From Spartobacteria bacterium (GTDB lineage Bacteria > Verrucomicrobiota > Verrucomicrobiia > Chthoniobacterales > Chthoniobacteraceae): 35,350 nt of DNA. Below, one piece after another: positions 6,274-16,900 of the stretch (positions are counted from its first letter, which is position 1; each line of letters starts with the position of its first letter). A program made the position numbers and the translations under genes. Below the pieces are notes generated by a model. It saw only the letters and a list, made by a program, of their open reading frames with translations, was not told where the DNA came from and did no database searches. The stretch is taken from assembly GCA_021324825.1 (NCBI GenBank), contig JAJPII010000017.1, positions 1 to 35,350 of the forward strand, written 5' to 3'.

Positions 6274-8460
6274 TCAGTAATTCGACCGCGTCTGGACGAA
6301 GCGCAGCGCTTCCTCGGGCGCGCTGAAGTCAAGCAGCGCTTTTCTATGGCCGGCATCGGCGCAGAAACGAGCGATCTCTCCCATGGCGGCCAGGTGGCCT
6401 TCGGGATCGCCCGCCGGGCTGACGAGAAAGAAGACGAGCCGCAACGGTTCAGCCTGCTCGGGCACGTGCAGGCCGTCCCGCAGCCGCGCGAGAACGCATG
6501 CTCTCCGGGCTATGCGCGGGTTGTAAAGATGCGGTATGGCGACGCCGTGGCCGAGCCACGCGGGAATGAGTTTCCCGGCCTCCAGGATGCCGGTGAGCGT
6601 CTCTTCTTTTGAGATGGCCGGGTGGCGCTGGATGACGAAATCGATGAGTTGCTTGTAGAGGTCCGTCAGGTTCCCCGTTTGCAAATCCAGCGCGCCGCCC
6701 GCCTCGAGGCTGCGCGCGAGGAATCCCCCGGCGCGTTCCATGACGAGGCGTTTTTCCCCTTCCTTCCACGGCTCGACGGTCTCGACCGCGGGGAAAAGCG
6801 CTCCGTCGCGGAATGCCAGCAACGGCGTTCCTTCGGCCTCGGGTTTGACGGCTGTCTGGAACCGGGCGGCTTCGGTCGCGATCTCCGACGCGATGACGGA
6901 GGGCCGCGCGAGTCTCGGGAAAGCGATCCGGCCCCGGCCTCCGGCGGCTGGAACGCCCGGCTTCGAACTGCTCCAGCGATAGACATGGTCCCGCCCGAAG
7001 AGTTCGGACCAGCGGGAGCAGAGCAGTTCGTTCAACTCGGCGTTGTCGGTCAGCGCGAGCAGATGTCCGATCTTCTGGAATTCCTCGCGTTCCTCCGCCA
7101 GATCGACGTTCAAAGCGTCTTCGCACAGCGCGGGAAGGCCCTCCGCGCGCGCCTCGGCGATGAGGCGGGCGTTGCTGTCGAGGATGAGGACGTCGAGTTT
7201 CGCTTCTTCCCGGATGAAGCGCGCGAGCCGCCGTCCAAAGGCGTCGGCGTTCACGATGAGCCAGCCGGCGGGTTCGGGCCGCCTCACTCCCAGGAGCCTC
7301 GCCACCCAACCCGCGCTGAGGCCTTGCAAAACCACGGTCGCCACGATGACCGAGTAGACAAAGGTCTCCAGAAACCGCCCGTCCGCGGAGCCGAGGGCAA
7401 TGCCGAACAGAGAGGCCATGGACGCGGCGACGATGCCCCGCGGGGCCACCCAGGAGAGGAAAACTTTCTCCCTCCAGCCGAGCCGCGAACCGGCTGTGGA
7501 AGCCAGCACGTTCAAGGGCCGCACGACGAGCATGATGAATGCGACAAGCGCCACCCCGCGCAAACCGAAGTCATAAAACGAGGCGAGTTTCAGCCGCGAG
7601 GCGAGGAGGATGAAGAGCATGCCGATGAGGAGATCGGTTATCTCGGCCTTGAAGCCGCGGATGGCCTTGAGGTCGTCGGAGGGGTGCTTCCAGCCGACGA
7701 CGAACCCGGCGACGGTGACGGCGAGCAGGCCCGCCGCCGAGATGACCGCATCCGTGACGCCGAAGATGAGCACCGCCGCGCCCAGCGCGAAGACGTTGAG
7801 CAGATTCGCGGGCACGAGCCGGCGGCGCAGCGCGAGGACGATGGCGTACCCGCCCGCGAACCCGATGCCCGAGCCGGCCAGGGCGCGCCAGATGAATTTC
7901 GTGACGGCGGCCTGGCCGCTGCGTCCGGCGAGCCATTCGAAGCAAAGGGTGGCGATGAAAACGCCGATGGCGTCGATGAGGACGCCTTCCCAATGCAGGA
8001 TGGCATGGAGGCGCGAAATAACCTGGATGCGTTTCAGGAGCGGACCGATGACGGTCGGCCCGGTGACGATGACCATGCTTCCCGCGAGGAGCGCGAAGGG
8101 AGCGTCCACGTGGAAGATGCCCCAAACCGCGAAGGCCGTGCCAAGCCAGGTGACGACGACGCCGACGGTGAGCAGCCGCGTGATGGCGAACGACTCCGCC
8201 GCGTAGCCGCGCAGGTCGAGGGTGAGACCGCCTTCAAAAAGAATGAGGCCCACCGCGAGCGAGACGATGACGGTCAGGAAACCGTCGAGGCTCTCCGGTT
8301 TGACCAGCCCGACGCCTTCAGGGCCGAGCGCGATGCCGCCGAACAGAAGCAGCACGATGCCCGGCACCCGGAGCCGCCGCGCGGCGATGGTCAGGAGCAT
8401 GCCGCCCGAGATCGCCGCCGTGAGGCTGTTCAAAATGGCGCGCTGGTCCGGTACGTTCAT
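6274..8460 (-). CDS. CPA1-type cation:proton antiporter with RCK-like and PTS EIIA-like domains
   Basis: This 728-residue protein begins with a 12-13 helix CPA1 exchanger core (residues about 1-390): LFGGIALGPEGVGLV, LFEGGLTLDL, VTGPTVIGPLL, and WEGVLIDAIGV carrying the acidic residue of the transport site. Next comes a TrkA-N/RCK-like region (about 395-500; VNADAFGRRLA...DVLILDSN) whose nucleotide-binding glycines are degenerate. The last 140 residues resemble an EIIA domain of the fructose/Ntr type, with GHGVAIPH at 637-644 and H644 at the phosphohistidine position. It probably exchanges Na+ or K+ for protons in the inner membrane, gated by the cytosolic tail. It lies 33 nt after a five-gene signalling run on the same strand, which may control it. 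Confidence 0.86.
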   Translation of the reverse strand: MNVPDQRAILNSLTAAISGGMLLTIAARRLRVPGIVLLLFGGIALGPEGVGLVKPESLDGFLTVIVSLAVGLILFEGGLTLDLRGYAAESFAITRLLTVGVVVTWLGTAFAVWGIFHVDAPFALLAGSMVIVTGPTVIGPLLKRIQVISRLHAILHWEGVLIDAIGVFIATLCFEWLAGRSGQAAVTKFIWRALAGSGIGFAGGYAIVLALRRRLVPANLLNVFALGAAVLIFGVTDAVISAAGLLAVTVAGFVVGWKHPSDDLKAIRGFKAEITDLLIGMLFILLASRLKLASFYDFGLRGVALVAFIMLVVRPLNVLASTAGSRLGWREKVFLSWVAPRGIVAASMASLFGIALGSADGRFLETFVYSVIVATVVLQGLSAGWVARLLGVRRPEPAGWLIVNADAFGRRLARFIREEAKLDVLILDSNARLIAEARAEGLPALCEDALNVDLAEEREEFQKIGHLLALTDNAELNELLCSRWSELFGRDHVYRWSSSKPGVPAAGGRGRIAFPRLARPSVIASEIATEAARFQTAVKPEAEGTPLLAFRDGALFPAVETVEPWKEGEKRLVMERAGGFLARSLEAGGALDLQTGNLTDLYKQLIDFVIQRHPAISKEETLTGILEAGKLIPAWLGHGVAIPHLYNPRIARRACVLARLRDGLHVPEQAEPLRLVFFLVSPAGDPEGHLAAMGEIARFCADAGHRKALLDFSAPEEALRFVQTRSNY

Positions 8461-8493
8461 GTCGGCGGCGAATCACGGGGGCGGAGAACGCGC

Positions 8494-8877
8494 TTACACC
8501 CGCGCCTGCGGGACGTTTTCCTTGATGCATTTCGTCAGCGCGGCGAGGCTGACGGGCTTCGCAAGGAACTTGAAGCCGCCAATGAGCGCCCCGGGCGTGA
8601 CTTCCGCGGGCGAGACGATGGCCGTGAGGAAGACGATGGGCGTTTTCTTCAGGGAGGGATCGGCCTGCAACTGCTGGGCCACTCCGCCGCCGTCGATCTT
8701 CGGCATCACGATATCCAGCAGGATGAGGTGCGGGCGGAACCCGCGCGCGGCTTCCAAGGCGCGCGTGGCGTCGTTTTCCTCCAGGACGCTGTAGTTGCCT
8801 GTTTTCTCCAAAGTCAATTTCAGCAGGCGCGTGAAACCGGACTCGTCGTCTACCACCAATATGCGGACTTTTTCCAT
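8494..8877 (-). CDS. Stand-alone response regulator (CheY-like REC)
   Basis: A 127-residue single-domain receiver. All catalytic features are present: acidic pair D10-D11 (VVDDES), phospho-acceptor D55 (LLDIVMP), T85 and K107 (LAKP). There is no output domain, so it should act by protein contact or as a phosphotransfer relay. Its start codon directly abuts the stop of the upstream histidine kinase, its likely phosphodonor. The antiporter gene follows 33 nt later. Confidence 0.93.
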   Translation of the reverse strand: MEKVRILVVDDESGFTRLLKLTLEKTGNYSVLEENDATRALEAARGFRPHLILLDIVMPKIDGGGVAQQLQADPSLKKTPIVFLTAIVSPAEVTPGALIGGFKFLAKPVSLAALTKCIKENVPQARV

Positions 8878-10497
8878 TCAGGCCTTGAACATGATCTTCA
8901 CTCTAGCCCCGCCCTCGGGTCGGTTGCCAATATCAATCGTCCCGGCATGCAAGTCTATGATCGTTTTCGTGACGGTGAGGCCCAGGCCGGTGCCCTTGCC
9001 CGTCGGCTTGGTGGTGAAGAAGGGGTCGTAGACCTTGTTGAGCTTGTCGTTGGGGATGCCGCTGCCGGTGTCGTCGACCTCCGCCACGACGACGGTGTCC
9101 CCGACCCGGAAACTTTCCGAGCGGCTGTCGCCGATGTTTTCGCCGACGCCGGTCAATTGCTTCGCGTAGGTGCGCACCGTCAGGACGCCGGTGGACCCCA
9201 TGGCGTGGACGGCGTTGGTAAAAACGTTCACGAAGACCTGCCCGACCTTGGCGTTGTCCAGGTTTAACGGCGGGATGTTCGGGTCGAGTTCCTTGATGAC
9301 CTTGAAGCCGGGGCCGAGTTCGCCCCGGACGAGATTCAGGGATTGGTTGATGACGGCGTTCAGGTCCTCGGTGCGGACTTCCAGGTTCTTCGGCGCGGAG
9401 AAATCGAGCAGGCCGCGCACGACGTTGTCCGCGCGCTTGACCGCGGCGAGGATGTCGTCGAGGACGCCGGCGCTGCTCTCGCTGAGTTCCTGGTTCAGGA
9501 GGTACTCGACGCCCATGGTGATGATGGCGAGCGGGTTCTTGACCTCGTGCGCCACCCCCGCGGCGAGGCGCCCGATGGATTTCATCTTCTCGGCCTCGAT
9601 CAACTGCAACTGGACGGAACGCAATTCCTCGTGCGCGCTTTTCAAATCGCCCAAGGCGCGCAAGAGGTCCTGCTGGCTCTTGGAAAGCTCGGCGTTCGCC
9701 TCCTTCAACTGCTCCTGCGCCAGCCTTTGCTCCGTGATGTCGCGCCCGATGCAGACGAGGCCGGTCGGCCTCTCCTGGTGATCCTTCAGGGGAACCTTGG
9801 TGGTGGAGAGCCAGCGCCGCTCGCCGGCGGCGTTCAGGCTCGGCTCTTCGCGGTTTATCAGCGCGTTGCCGGAGGAGATGATGGCCTGGTCGTCCGCGTG
9901 ATATTGGGCGGCGATCTCCGGCGGGAAGAAGTCGAACACCGTCTTGCCGATGATGTCCTCCTGCTTGCCGAGCCGCAACAGGCGCATGTGGGCGGCGTTG
10001 TCGATGAGGTAATGGCCGTCGGCGTCCTTGGCGTAGATGTAGTCGGGGAGGTTGTCGACCAGGTTGCGGAGGAGGTTGCGCTCGAGGGCCAGCGCTTCCT
10101 CCACGCGATGCCGCTCGACGGCGTACCGCATGGCGCGCAGGAGCAGGCGGCTGTCGATCTGCCCTTTCACGAGATAATCCTGCGCGCCTTCGTGCATGGT
10201 GAAGAGGGCGAGTTCCTCGTCATCGGACGAACTGAGCACGATGATCGGCAGCCGTCCGGAATGGGCGCGCACGGTCTTGAAGGTGTCGATGCCGGCGCTG
10301 TCGGGCAGCGCCAGGTCGAGCAGGATGACGTCGGCCTCGTTGCTCTCCACGATTTTCAGGGCTTCGGCGAGCGTGGCGACGCTCCACTCGACCTTGAAGC
10401 CGCTGCGCGAGGCCTCGACCATGGCGTCCAGCAGCCGGGCGTCAACGGCGTTCGCCTCGACGAGAATTACCCGGAAATGCGAGGGGGGAGAAATCAT
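8878..10497 (-). CDS. REC-PAS-histidine kinase
   Basis: A 539-residue soluble sensor kinase. REC is at about 8-125 (D61 and K111 kept). PAS is at 143-256 (NLLRNLVDNLPDYIY...GRDITEQ). A coiled coil spans 257-305. HisKA has H317 in GVAHEVKNPL, and HATPase has N428, DTGSGIP near 476 and GKGTGLGL near 500. The REC acidic pair reads E14-A15 where E/D-D is normal, so Mg2+ binding and phosphorylation of this receiver may be weak. The PAS domain is a close paralogue of that in the PP2C phosphatase two genes upstream. Start and stop abut the neighbouring genes, so the run should be co-transcribed. Confidence 0.92.
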   Translation of the reverse strand: MISPPSHFRVILVEANAVDARLLDAMVEASRSGFKVEWSVATLAEALKIVESNEADVILLDLALPDSAGIDTFKTVRAHSGRLPIIVLSSSDDEELALFTMHEGAQDYLVKGQIDSRLLLRAMRYAVERHRVEEALALERNLLRNLVDNLPDYIYAKDADGHYLIDNAAHMRLLRLGKQEDIIGKTVFDFFPPEIAAQYHADDQAIISSGNALINREEPSLNAAGERRWLSTTKVPLKDHQERPTGLVCIGRDITEQRLAQEQLKEANAELSKSQQDLLRALGDLKSAHEELRSVQLQLIEAEKMKSIGRLAAGVAHEVKNPLAIITMGVEYLLNQELSESSAGVLDDILAAVKRADNVVRGLLDFSAPKNLEVRTEDLNAVINQSLNLVRGELGPGFKVIKELDPNIPPLNLDNAKVGQVFVNVFTNAVHAMGSTGVLTVRTYAKQLTGVGENIGDSRSESFRVGDTVVVAEVDDTGSGIPNDKLNKVYDPFFTTKPTGKGTGLGLTVTKTIIDLHAGTIDIGNRPEGGARVKIMFKA

Positions 10498-12231
10498 CTA
10501 GGCGACCGCCGCGGAAGGCGGCTTCTGTTTGTCCACGGTCTTGGAGAGGGCGGCCCGGAGGGAATGCAGGGTGAAGGGCTTGCTCACGATGAGATCGACT
10601 CCCGCGGGGCGCTCCCCGACATCCAGCATGAGATCGCCGAACCCGGTGAGGAGGATGACGGGCATCTCGGGCTTGATTTTCTTGATCTGGATGGCGAGCT
10701 GGTCGCCGTTCATCTCGGGCATGGCGCGGTCCGTCACCACCACGTCGAAGGGGATGGCCTTGAATTTCTCCAGGCCTTCCACCCCGTTGTTCGCTGTCTC
10801 GACCATGTGGCCGTCCTCGTTCAAATAGACGGAGACGACTTCCCGCACGAGCGGTTCGTCCTCCACCACGAGAACGCGCAACGGCGGCGGGGCGGGTTCC
10901 ACGACGACGGGCTTGGGCGCGGGCTTCTCCGCGCCGCGAAGGGGGATGGTGATGGTGATGGTCGTCCCGCAGCCGAGTTCGCTGGCGATCTTGATGTCCC
11001 CCTCGTGCCGCCGGACGATGCCGTAGACGATGCCGAGACCCAGGCCGGTGCCGTGCTGTTCCTTGGTGGAGAAGAACGGCTCCAGGCAGCGGGCGCGCGT
11101 TTCCTCGGACATGCCGATGCCGGTGTCCGCGATCTGGATGACGGCGTTGTCGCCTTTCCTGAGCGTGCGGAAGGTGATGACGCCGTCCTTTTCAAGCGCG
11201 TCCACGGCGTTGAAGACGACGTTGGTGAGCATCTCGCGCAACTCGGCCTCGTTGCCCAGCACCGCGGGAAGCTCTTCCAGTTCGGTTGCGATGCGGATGT
11301 TGATGCCGTTGGCCTGCGCCTGGTCTTTCCACTTCGGCTGCGTCAGGGAGATGACCTGGTTCACCAGTTCCGTCAACCCGACGGGCGCGGAGACTTCGGC
11401 CTCCTCGCGGTACCGGTAAAATTCCCGGAGCCTGCTGACAACCTTGGCGCTGTCCTTGGCCGCGGTGTGGATCATGCGCAGGTAACTCTTGACTTTCGGG
11501 GGGTCGGCCATGGTGTCGGGCCGCAACAGGAGCAGTTCGGTGAAGCCGAGGATGGGGGCGAGGGCGTTGTTGAAATCGTGCGCGATGCCGCTCGCCATGC
11601 GCCCCAGGGCATGGAGCCGCTCCCGCTGGATGATGTGCTGCTGGGTCTGCCGGAGCTGGCCCAGCGCGTCGGCAAGCTGGCGGTTGCTCTCGCGCACGGC
11701 TTCCTCGGCGCGCTTGCGCTCGCCGATCTCGCGCTGGAGACTCGTGTTCGCCTTTTGCAACTCCGCGGTGCGCTCCTCGACGCGGAGTTCCAATTCGCGG
11801 TGCGCGCCGGCCAGTTCCTGCCGGGCGCGCTGCCGCTCCAGGGCGTATTGCATCGAGCGGACGAGCCAATGCCTGTCGACGTGCCCCTTTACGAGGTAAT
11901 CCTGCGCGCCGTGGCCCACCGTCTGGACGGCGAGCGCTTCGTCGCCGATGCCGCTCAGGACGATAACGGGCGTGCCGCCGGCTTCGTTGTAAACCCGCAG
12001 GAAGGTGTCGAGACCCTCGCTGTCCGGCAGGCTCAGGTCGAGCAGGATGAGGTCGATCCCCCCCTGGGCGAAACGCTCCATGCCCTCGGCCACCGTTTCG
12101 CGATGGATGAGCTGAAACCGCTCGTCCATCGCCTCGCCCAACATCTGGTCGAGGAGGGCCGCGTGCTGGGGATTGTCCTCGATAAGAAGGACATTGATCG
12201 CCACGCCATCGCTCATGATTCGGTCGTTCAT
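10498..12231 (-). CDS. Hybrid histidine kinase, REC-coiled coil-HK-REC
   Basis: This 577-residue protein is soluble and has receivers at both ends. REC1 (about 12-130) has E18-D19, D65 and K115 in GAQDYLVKG. A coiled coil runs from 132 to 200. HisKA has H218 in GIAHDFNNALAP. HATPase has N341, ADTGIGM near 368 and HGTGLGLG near 393. A proline-rich linker (434-450) leads to REC2 (452-570), with acidic E457-D458, D501 (VVTDRAMP), T529 and K551. There is no PAS domain, so input probably arrives by phosphorylation of REC1. The first ATG was used; an ATG five codons later is possible. Its TAG stop touches the next ATG. Confidence 0.92.
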   Translation of the reverse strand: MNDRIMSDGVAINVLLIEDNPQHAALLDQMLGEAMDERFQLIHRETVAEGMERFAQGGIDLILLDLSLPDSEGLDTFLRVYNEAGGTPVIVLSGIGDEALAVQTVGHGAQDYLVKGHVDRHWLVRSMQYALERQRARQELAGAHRELELRVEERTAELQKANTSLQREIGERKRAEEAVRESNRQLADALGQLRQTQQHIIQRERLHALGRMASGIAHDFNNALAPILGFTELLLLRPDTMADPPKVKSYLRMIHTAAKDSAKVVSRLREFYRYREEAEVSAPVGLTELVNQVISLTQPKWKDQAQANGINIRIATELEELPAVLGNEAELREMLTNVVFNAVDALEKDGVITFRTLRKGDNAVIQIADTGIGMSEETRARCLEPFFSTKEQHGTGLGLGIVYGIVRRHEGDIKIASELGCGTTITITIPLRGAEKPAPKPVVVEPAPPPLRVLVVEDEPLVREVVSVYLNEDGHMVETANNGVEGLEKFKAIPFDVVVTDRAMPEMNGDQLAIQIKKIKPEMPVILLTGFGDLMLDVGERPAGVDLIVSKPFTLHSLRAALSKTVDKQKPPSAAVA

Positions 12232-12247
12232 CCCAGGAAACCCGGCG

Positions 12248-13843
12248 TCAGATTATAACATGAGTCCGAGCAACTTCCATTCCAACCAGGCAAACGTCGT
12301 CCCCAAAGGCGTGGCCGGTGGCGAATTGCCTGATCTCCGCCAGTGTTTCATCGAACAAGGCCGTCGTGGACATCTGCATTTTCCGTTCCACGGAGGCCAT
12401 CAGCGCGCGCTGGTCGAAGTATTCGCCATCGGCGCCCTCGACCTCGTAAAGCCCGTCCGTGAAGAGCATGACGAGGTCCTGCGGCTCGAGCCCCGTGTCG
12501 TAGCTCGTGTAGGCGCACTCCTCGAATACGCCGAGGACCGGCCCCGGTTTCGCGCCGGGGGTCCCGCACAGGGATTCCACCTTCCGGGCGCTCCTGCGGA
12601 GGTGCAACGGCGGCGGATGGCCCGCGTTGGCGTAACACATCCTGCCGGTGGAGACATCGGCCACCAGGTAAAAGGCGGAGGCGAACATCGGCGTGCGCGT
12701 CCTTTTGAGAATCGAGATGAGCGCGCGGTTGATGTGGGTGAGGAAGACGCCGGGTTCGCCCGCCATTTCAAGCAACTCCTCGACGAGCGCCCGCTGGATC
12801 GCCGTGACGAGCGCCGCGCGGACGCCGTGCCCCATGACGTCGCATATAAAAACGCCCGCCGCCGTATCCGACACGGGCAGGATGTGAAAGAAGTCGCCGC
12901 CCACCGCGGTCGTTGGGAGGTACCGGGCGTAGAAGTGCAGGGCGCTCTCCTCGGCCTCCGCCTTCCTGGGGAAGTTGGGGTACTGCTGCGGCAGGAACGC
13001 CTGCTGGATTTCCCGCGCCATGTGCAGGTCGTCCTCGAGCTGGGTGTTCTTGTCGCGCAGTTCTTCGTTATATTGCCGCGCCTGTTCCTCGGCCGTCTTG
13101 CGCGCCGTGATGTCCCGCCCGTAACCGACGAGGCCGATGATGGCGCCTTCCGGGTCCCGCAACGGCATTTTGCTGGTGGAAAGCCAATGCTTTTCCCCAT
13201 GCCCGTTGAAGGTCGGCTCCTCCCGGTTCAGGATGGATGAACCGCCTTGGATCACGGCCTGGTCATCGGCGTCAAACTGCTTTGCCACTTCCTCCGGAAA
13301 GAAGTCGTAGACGGTCTTGCCCACCACTTCCTCCATGGCCGCGGCTTTCAAAGCCTGGGTATGCGCCCTGTTGTCCAGCATATAGCGGCCCTTGACATCC
13401 TTCACGTAGATCGAATCCGGGAGATTGTCGATGACGTTGCGCAGAAGGTTCCGCTCCTCCGCCCGCTTGATCGCGTAACGGATGGCGCGCACCAGGGAAT
13501 AATTGGTCGGCTCGCCCTTGACCAGGTAATCCTGCGCGCCCGCCTCGACCGTCTGGATGGCCAGCCCTTCGTCATCCACGCCGCTGAGGACGATGATGGG
13601 AACCTTGGGCGCGGCGGCGTACAGACGCTGGAATGTCTCCACGCCGGAACTGTCCGGCAACGAAAGATCGCAGAGGATGACATCGACGCCGCCTTCCTTG
13701 AGCCGCTCGATCCCCTTTGAAAGCGCGTCCGCGGTTTCCAGCCGGAAAGGCGTTCGGGACTCGGCCAGGATTTCGCCCAGGAGGCGGACGTCCTCCTGGT
13801 CATCCTCGACCATAAGCACGCGGATCGGATGGGTTGTCTTCAT
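12248..13843 (-). CDS. REC-PAS-PP2C (RsbU/SpoIIE-type) serine phosphatase
   Basis: This 531-residue protein joins a complete receiver (1-125; E13-D14-D15, D59, K109) to a PAS domain (132-246; NLLRNVIDNLPDSIY...GRDITARK), a short coiled coil and a PPM/SpoIIE phosphatase (about 290-525). Metal-site motifs are visible: AVGGDFF with D317, ICDVMGHG with D335, and a late GDDVCLV. Such proteins usually dephosphorylate anti-anti-sigma factors to switch a stress response; no such partner is in the window, so the target is unknown. It lies 16 nt before the REC-HK-REC gene and 58 nt after the large hybrid kinase, in one probable operon. Confidence 0.92.
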   Translation of the reverse strand: MKTTHPIRVLMVEDDQEDVRLLGEILAESRTPFRLETADALSKGIERLKEGGVDVILCDLSLPDSSGVETFQRLYAAAPKVPIIVLSGVDDEGLAIQTVEAGAQDYLVKGEPTNYSLVRAIRYAIKRAEERNLLRNVIDNLPDSIYVKDVKGRYMLDNRAHTQALKAAAMEEVVGKTVYDFFPEEVAKQFDADDQAVIQGGSSILNREEPTFNGHGEKHWLSTSKMPLRDPEGAIIGLVGYGRDITARKTAEEQARQYNEELRDKNTQLEDDLHMAREIQQAFLPQQYPNFPRKAEAEESALHFYARYLPTTAVGGDFFHILPVSDTAAGVFICDVMGHGVRAALVTAIQRALVEELLEMAGEPGVFLTHINRALISILKRTRTPMFASAFYLVADVSTGRMCYANAGHPPPLHLRRSARKVESLCGTPGAKPGPVLGVFEECAYTSYDTGLEPQDLVMLFTDGLYEVEGADGEYFDQRALMASVERKMQMSTTALFDETLAEIRQFATGHAFGDDVCLVGMEVARTHVII

Positions 13844-13901
13844 TCGGAGGGGCGCCGAAATTTACTCTTAGCCTCAAATCCGGCCAATGGCGAAAGAAAT
13901 G

Positions 13902-16900
13902 TCAGCCCTCGATGATCTCCCGCACCTTGCGGGCGAGATCGGACGGCGTGAACGGTTTCTGGAGAAACGCCACCTCCGCCGGCAGATCGTATTTCTTGCA
14001 GACGATCTCCTTCACGTAACCGGATGTGAAGAGGATTTTCGCGCCTTCCTGGGCTTCCCCCATCCAGTCGAGCAACTCGCGTCCGCCGCTCGTTGGCAGG
14101 ACGATGTCAGCCAGCAGCAGGTCGATCTTCGGTTCGCGCAGATTCGTCACGATATCCCTCGCCTGGGCGCCGTCCTCCGCTTCCAGGACGCTGTAGCCGA
14201 GCCTGCGCAAAATCTGCGCCGCCAGCGCGCGCACCGCCGGCTCGTCTTCCACGACGAGGATCGTCTCGCAGCCGCCCGGCAGCCGCCCCCCGCCGGCGGG
14301 CGGCTGGAGGAGCGCGCCCCGGTCGTTGACGCGCGGCAGCAGGACGTGAAAGGAACTCCCATGCCCCAGGACGCTCTCGACGGCGATGTAGCCGCCGCTC
14401 TGCTTTACGATGCCGTAACAGGTCGCGAGGCCGAGGCCCGTCCCCTGCCCCTTCTCCTTCGTGGTGAAGAACGGCTCGAAGAGGTGCTGCTTGACCTCGT
14501 CGGTCATGCCCGTGCCCGTGTCGCTGAGCGTCAGCCGGACATATTCTCCGGGCGGGATGTCGTGCGCGGTGCAAAAGGCGTCGTCGGGCGCGCACACCGC
14601 GCTGGCCGTCTCCATGGTGAGGATGCCGCCGCGCGGCATGGCGTCGCGGGCGTTCACGGCCAGGTTCAGGATCACCTGGTCGAGTTGCGCCGGGTCGGCC
14701 TTGACGTGGCCCGCGTCTTTTTCCGGCAGGGTCATGATGCGGATATCCTCGTCGATGAGCCGCCGCAGCATCTTCTGGATGTTCACCAGCGCCTCGTTGA
14801 TGTCCATGACTTTGGGCTGCAGATCCTGCCGCCGGCTGAAGGCCAAAAGCTGGCGCGTGAGCGAAGCGGCGAGGTCTCCCGCCTTTCTGACCTCGGTCAA
14901 ATGCCGGTGCATCGGGTGTCCCGGCTGAACCTGGGCGAGAAGCAGGTCGCTGTACCCCAGGATGGCGGTCAGGATGTTGTTAAAATCGTGCGCCACGCCT
15001 CCGGCCAGACGGCCCACCGCTTCCATCTTTTGCGATTGCAGGAGCTGGTTCTCCATCTTTTTGCGATCCGTGATGTCCCGCGCGATGGACGATATGCCCG
15101 TGATATGCCCGCGCTCGTTACGGATGGGCGACTCCGTGACGGAAACGGCGATGCGCGCGCCGTCCTTGCGGAGGCGGACGGTCTCGAAGTTCACGAGGCT
15201 CTCCCCGCGCTTCACCGCGGCGAGGGTCTGCGGCAGTTCATCGAGCCTGTCGGCGGGGACGAGGATGTAGACATGCCGCCCGATCACCTCCGACGCCGTG
15301 TAACCGTAGAGGCGTTCCGCCGCGCCGTTCCAACTGACGACGATGCCGTCCAGCGTTTTGCCGACGATCGCGTCGCTCGAGGACTCCACCACCGCGGCCA
15401 GTTCCGAGCGCGTCCTTTCCGCCCGCCGACGTTCGGTGATGTCGCGCATGTAAGCCGTGAACATCGGCCTGCCGTTCAGTTCGATGCGGCTGACCGCCAT
15501 CTCGACCGGTATCTCGCTGCCGTCCGCCCGGCGCGCGGCGAGTTCCATCCTGCGGCCAAGCGCGGCGCCTTCGCTGGCGTGCCGGCAGCTCTCCCGCAGG
15601 ACGGCGGGGACGATCAGGTCGAACAAATCCTTGCCCAGCGCGAACGCCTTGGGATAGCCGAAGACCCTTTCCGCCGCGGGATTGAATTCGCGGATGCGCG
15701 CTTCCTCGTCGAAAGTGACGATGCAATCCATGGCGGAATCGAGGATGGCGGCCTTCCGCGCCTCGCTCTCGCGCAACGCCTCGACGCCGCGCTTGCTCTC
15801 GATCATGTGGCCGAGCTGGATGCCGATGGCGCCAAGCATCTGCAGCAGTTCGGGATCGGCGTGGAAAACCTTCGGGCTGAAAAATTCCAGGATGTGGATG
15901 ACTTCCGCCCCCGCCCTCACCGGGATGCCGAACGCCGAGCGCATCCCGTTGCTGAGCGCGATCTCCGCGCTGACGAACGTGGGCGGGATGTCCGGTATCC
16001 AATCCAGTTCGCCCGATTGCCAGACGCGCCCCGCGAGGCCTTCGCCGGGCGGCACGGTCATCCGCGAAGCGGCCGCCTCGAATTGCTCGATGTCTATGTT
16101 CGGCCTGTGCCAGACCTCGACGCAACGGAGGACGTTCGCAGCCTTGTCGACATCCCACACCGCGCCCATGTCCCATTCCAGTATTTCGCAGATGGCTTGC
16201 AATATCTTCGGGCGCGCCTCGGCCACCGTGTCGGCTTCGGCCAGGGTCCTGCCGGTGCTGTACAGCAGGGCGCGCCGGCGTTCCGCCAGCCATTCGGAGG
16301 TGATGTCCTCGACCGTTCCCTCGACATAAAGAAGCTGCCCTTGCGCGTCCCGCACGCCCCGGACGTTCTGGGAAATCCACATGGGCCGCCCATCCGCGCG
16401 ATAAACCTCCGAGACGAAACCCGCGACGGTGTATTGCCTCTGGAAAGTTTGCAATAATTCCTGCCAGCGCCCGGACACTACATAGAACTTTTCATCCGCG
16501 TTATTCAACTCGGCGAGGAGCCGTTCCGGCGTTTCATAGCCAAGCATCTTCGCGAGCGCCTGGTTGGCCGTGATGAACTTGCCTTCCGGCGTCGATTGGA
16601 AAATGCCTTCGATGGCGTTGTCGAAGATGACCCGGTATTTGTCCTCCGCGTCCTGCAACTGCGAGACGAGTTTCTCGCGTTCCGACACATCCGCGCGCAC
16701 GCGCCGGAGAATGCTGGCCCCGCAATGGCATACCCCCGCGAGGATCAATGCGAAGAGCGTGTACTGCATCTTCTCGACCGTCCCTTCCACGCCGCGCCGG
16801 GGTTCGCGCGTCTGCGTCAGCAAGCACCAGAAAAACAAGCTCAGCGCGATGCCGACGAGATAGATGAATAGAAACGTGCGTTTCCAGGACGACAAAAAAC

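Noticed and set aside
6622..9267. Long plus-strand open frame of 881 codons
   Set aside because: Charged, repetitive antisense shadow of the antiporter and receiver genes.
9343..12258. Long plus-strand open frame of 971 codons
   Set aside because: Antisense to two histidine kinase genes with complete motif sets.
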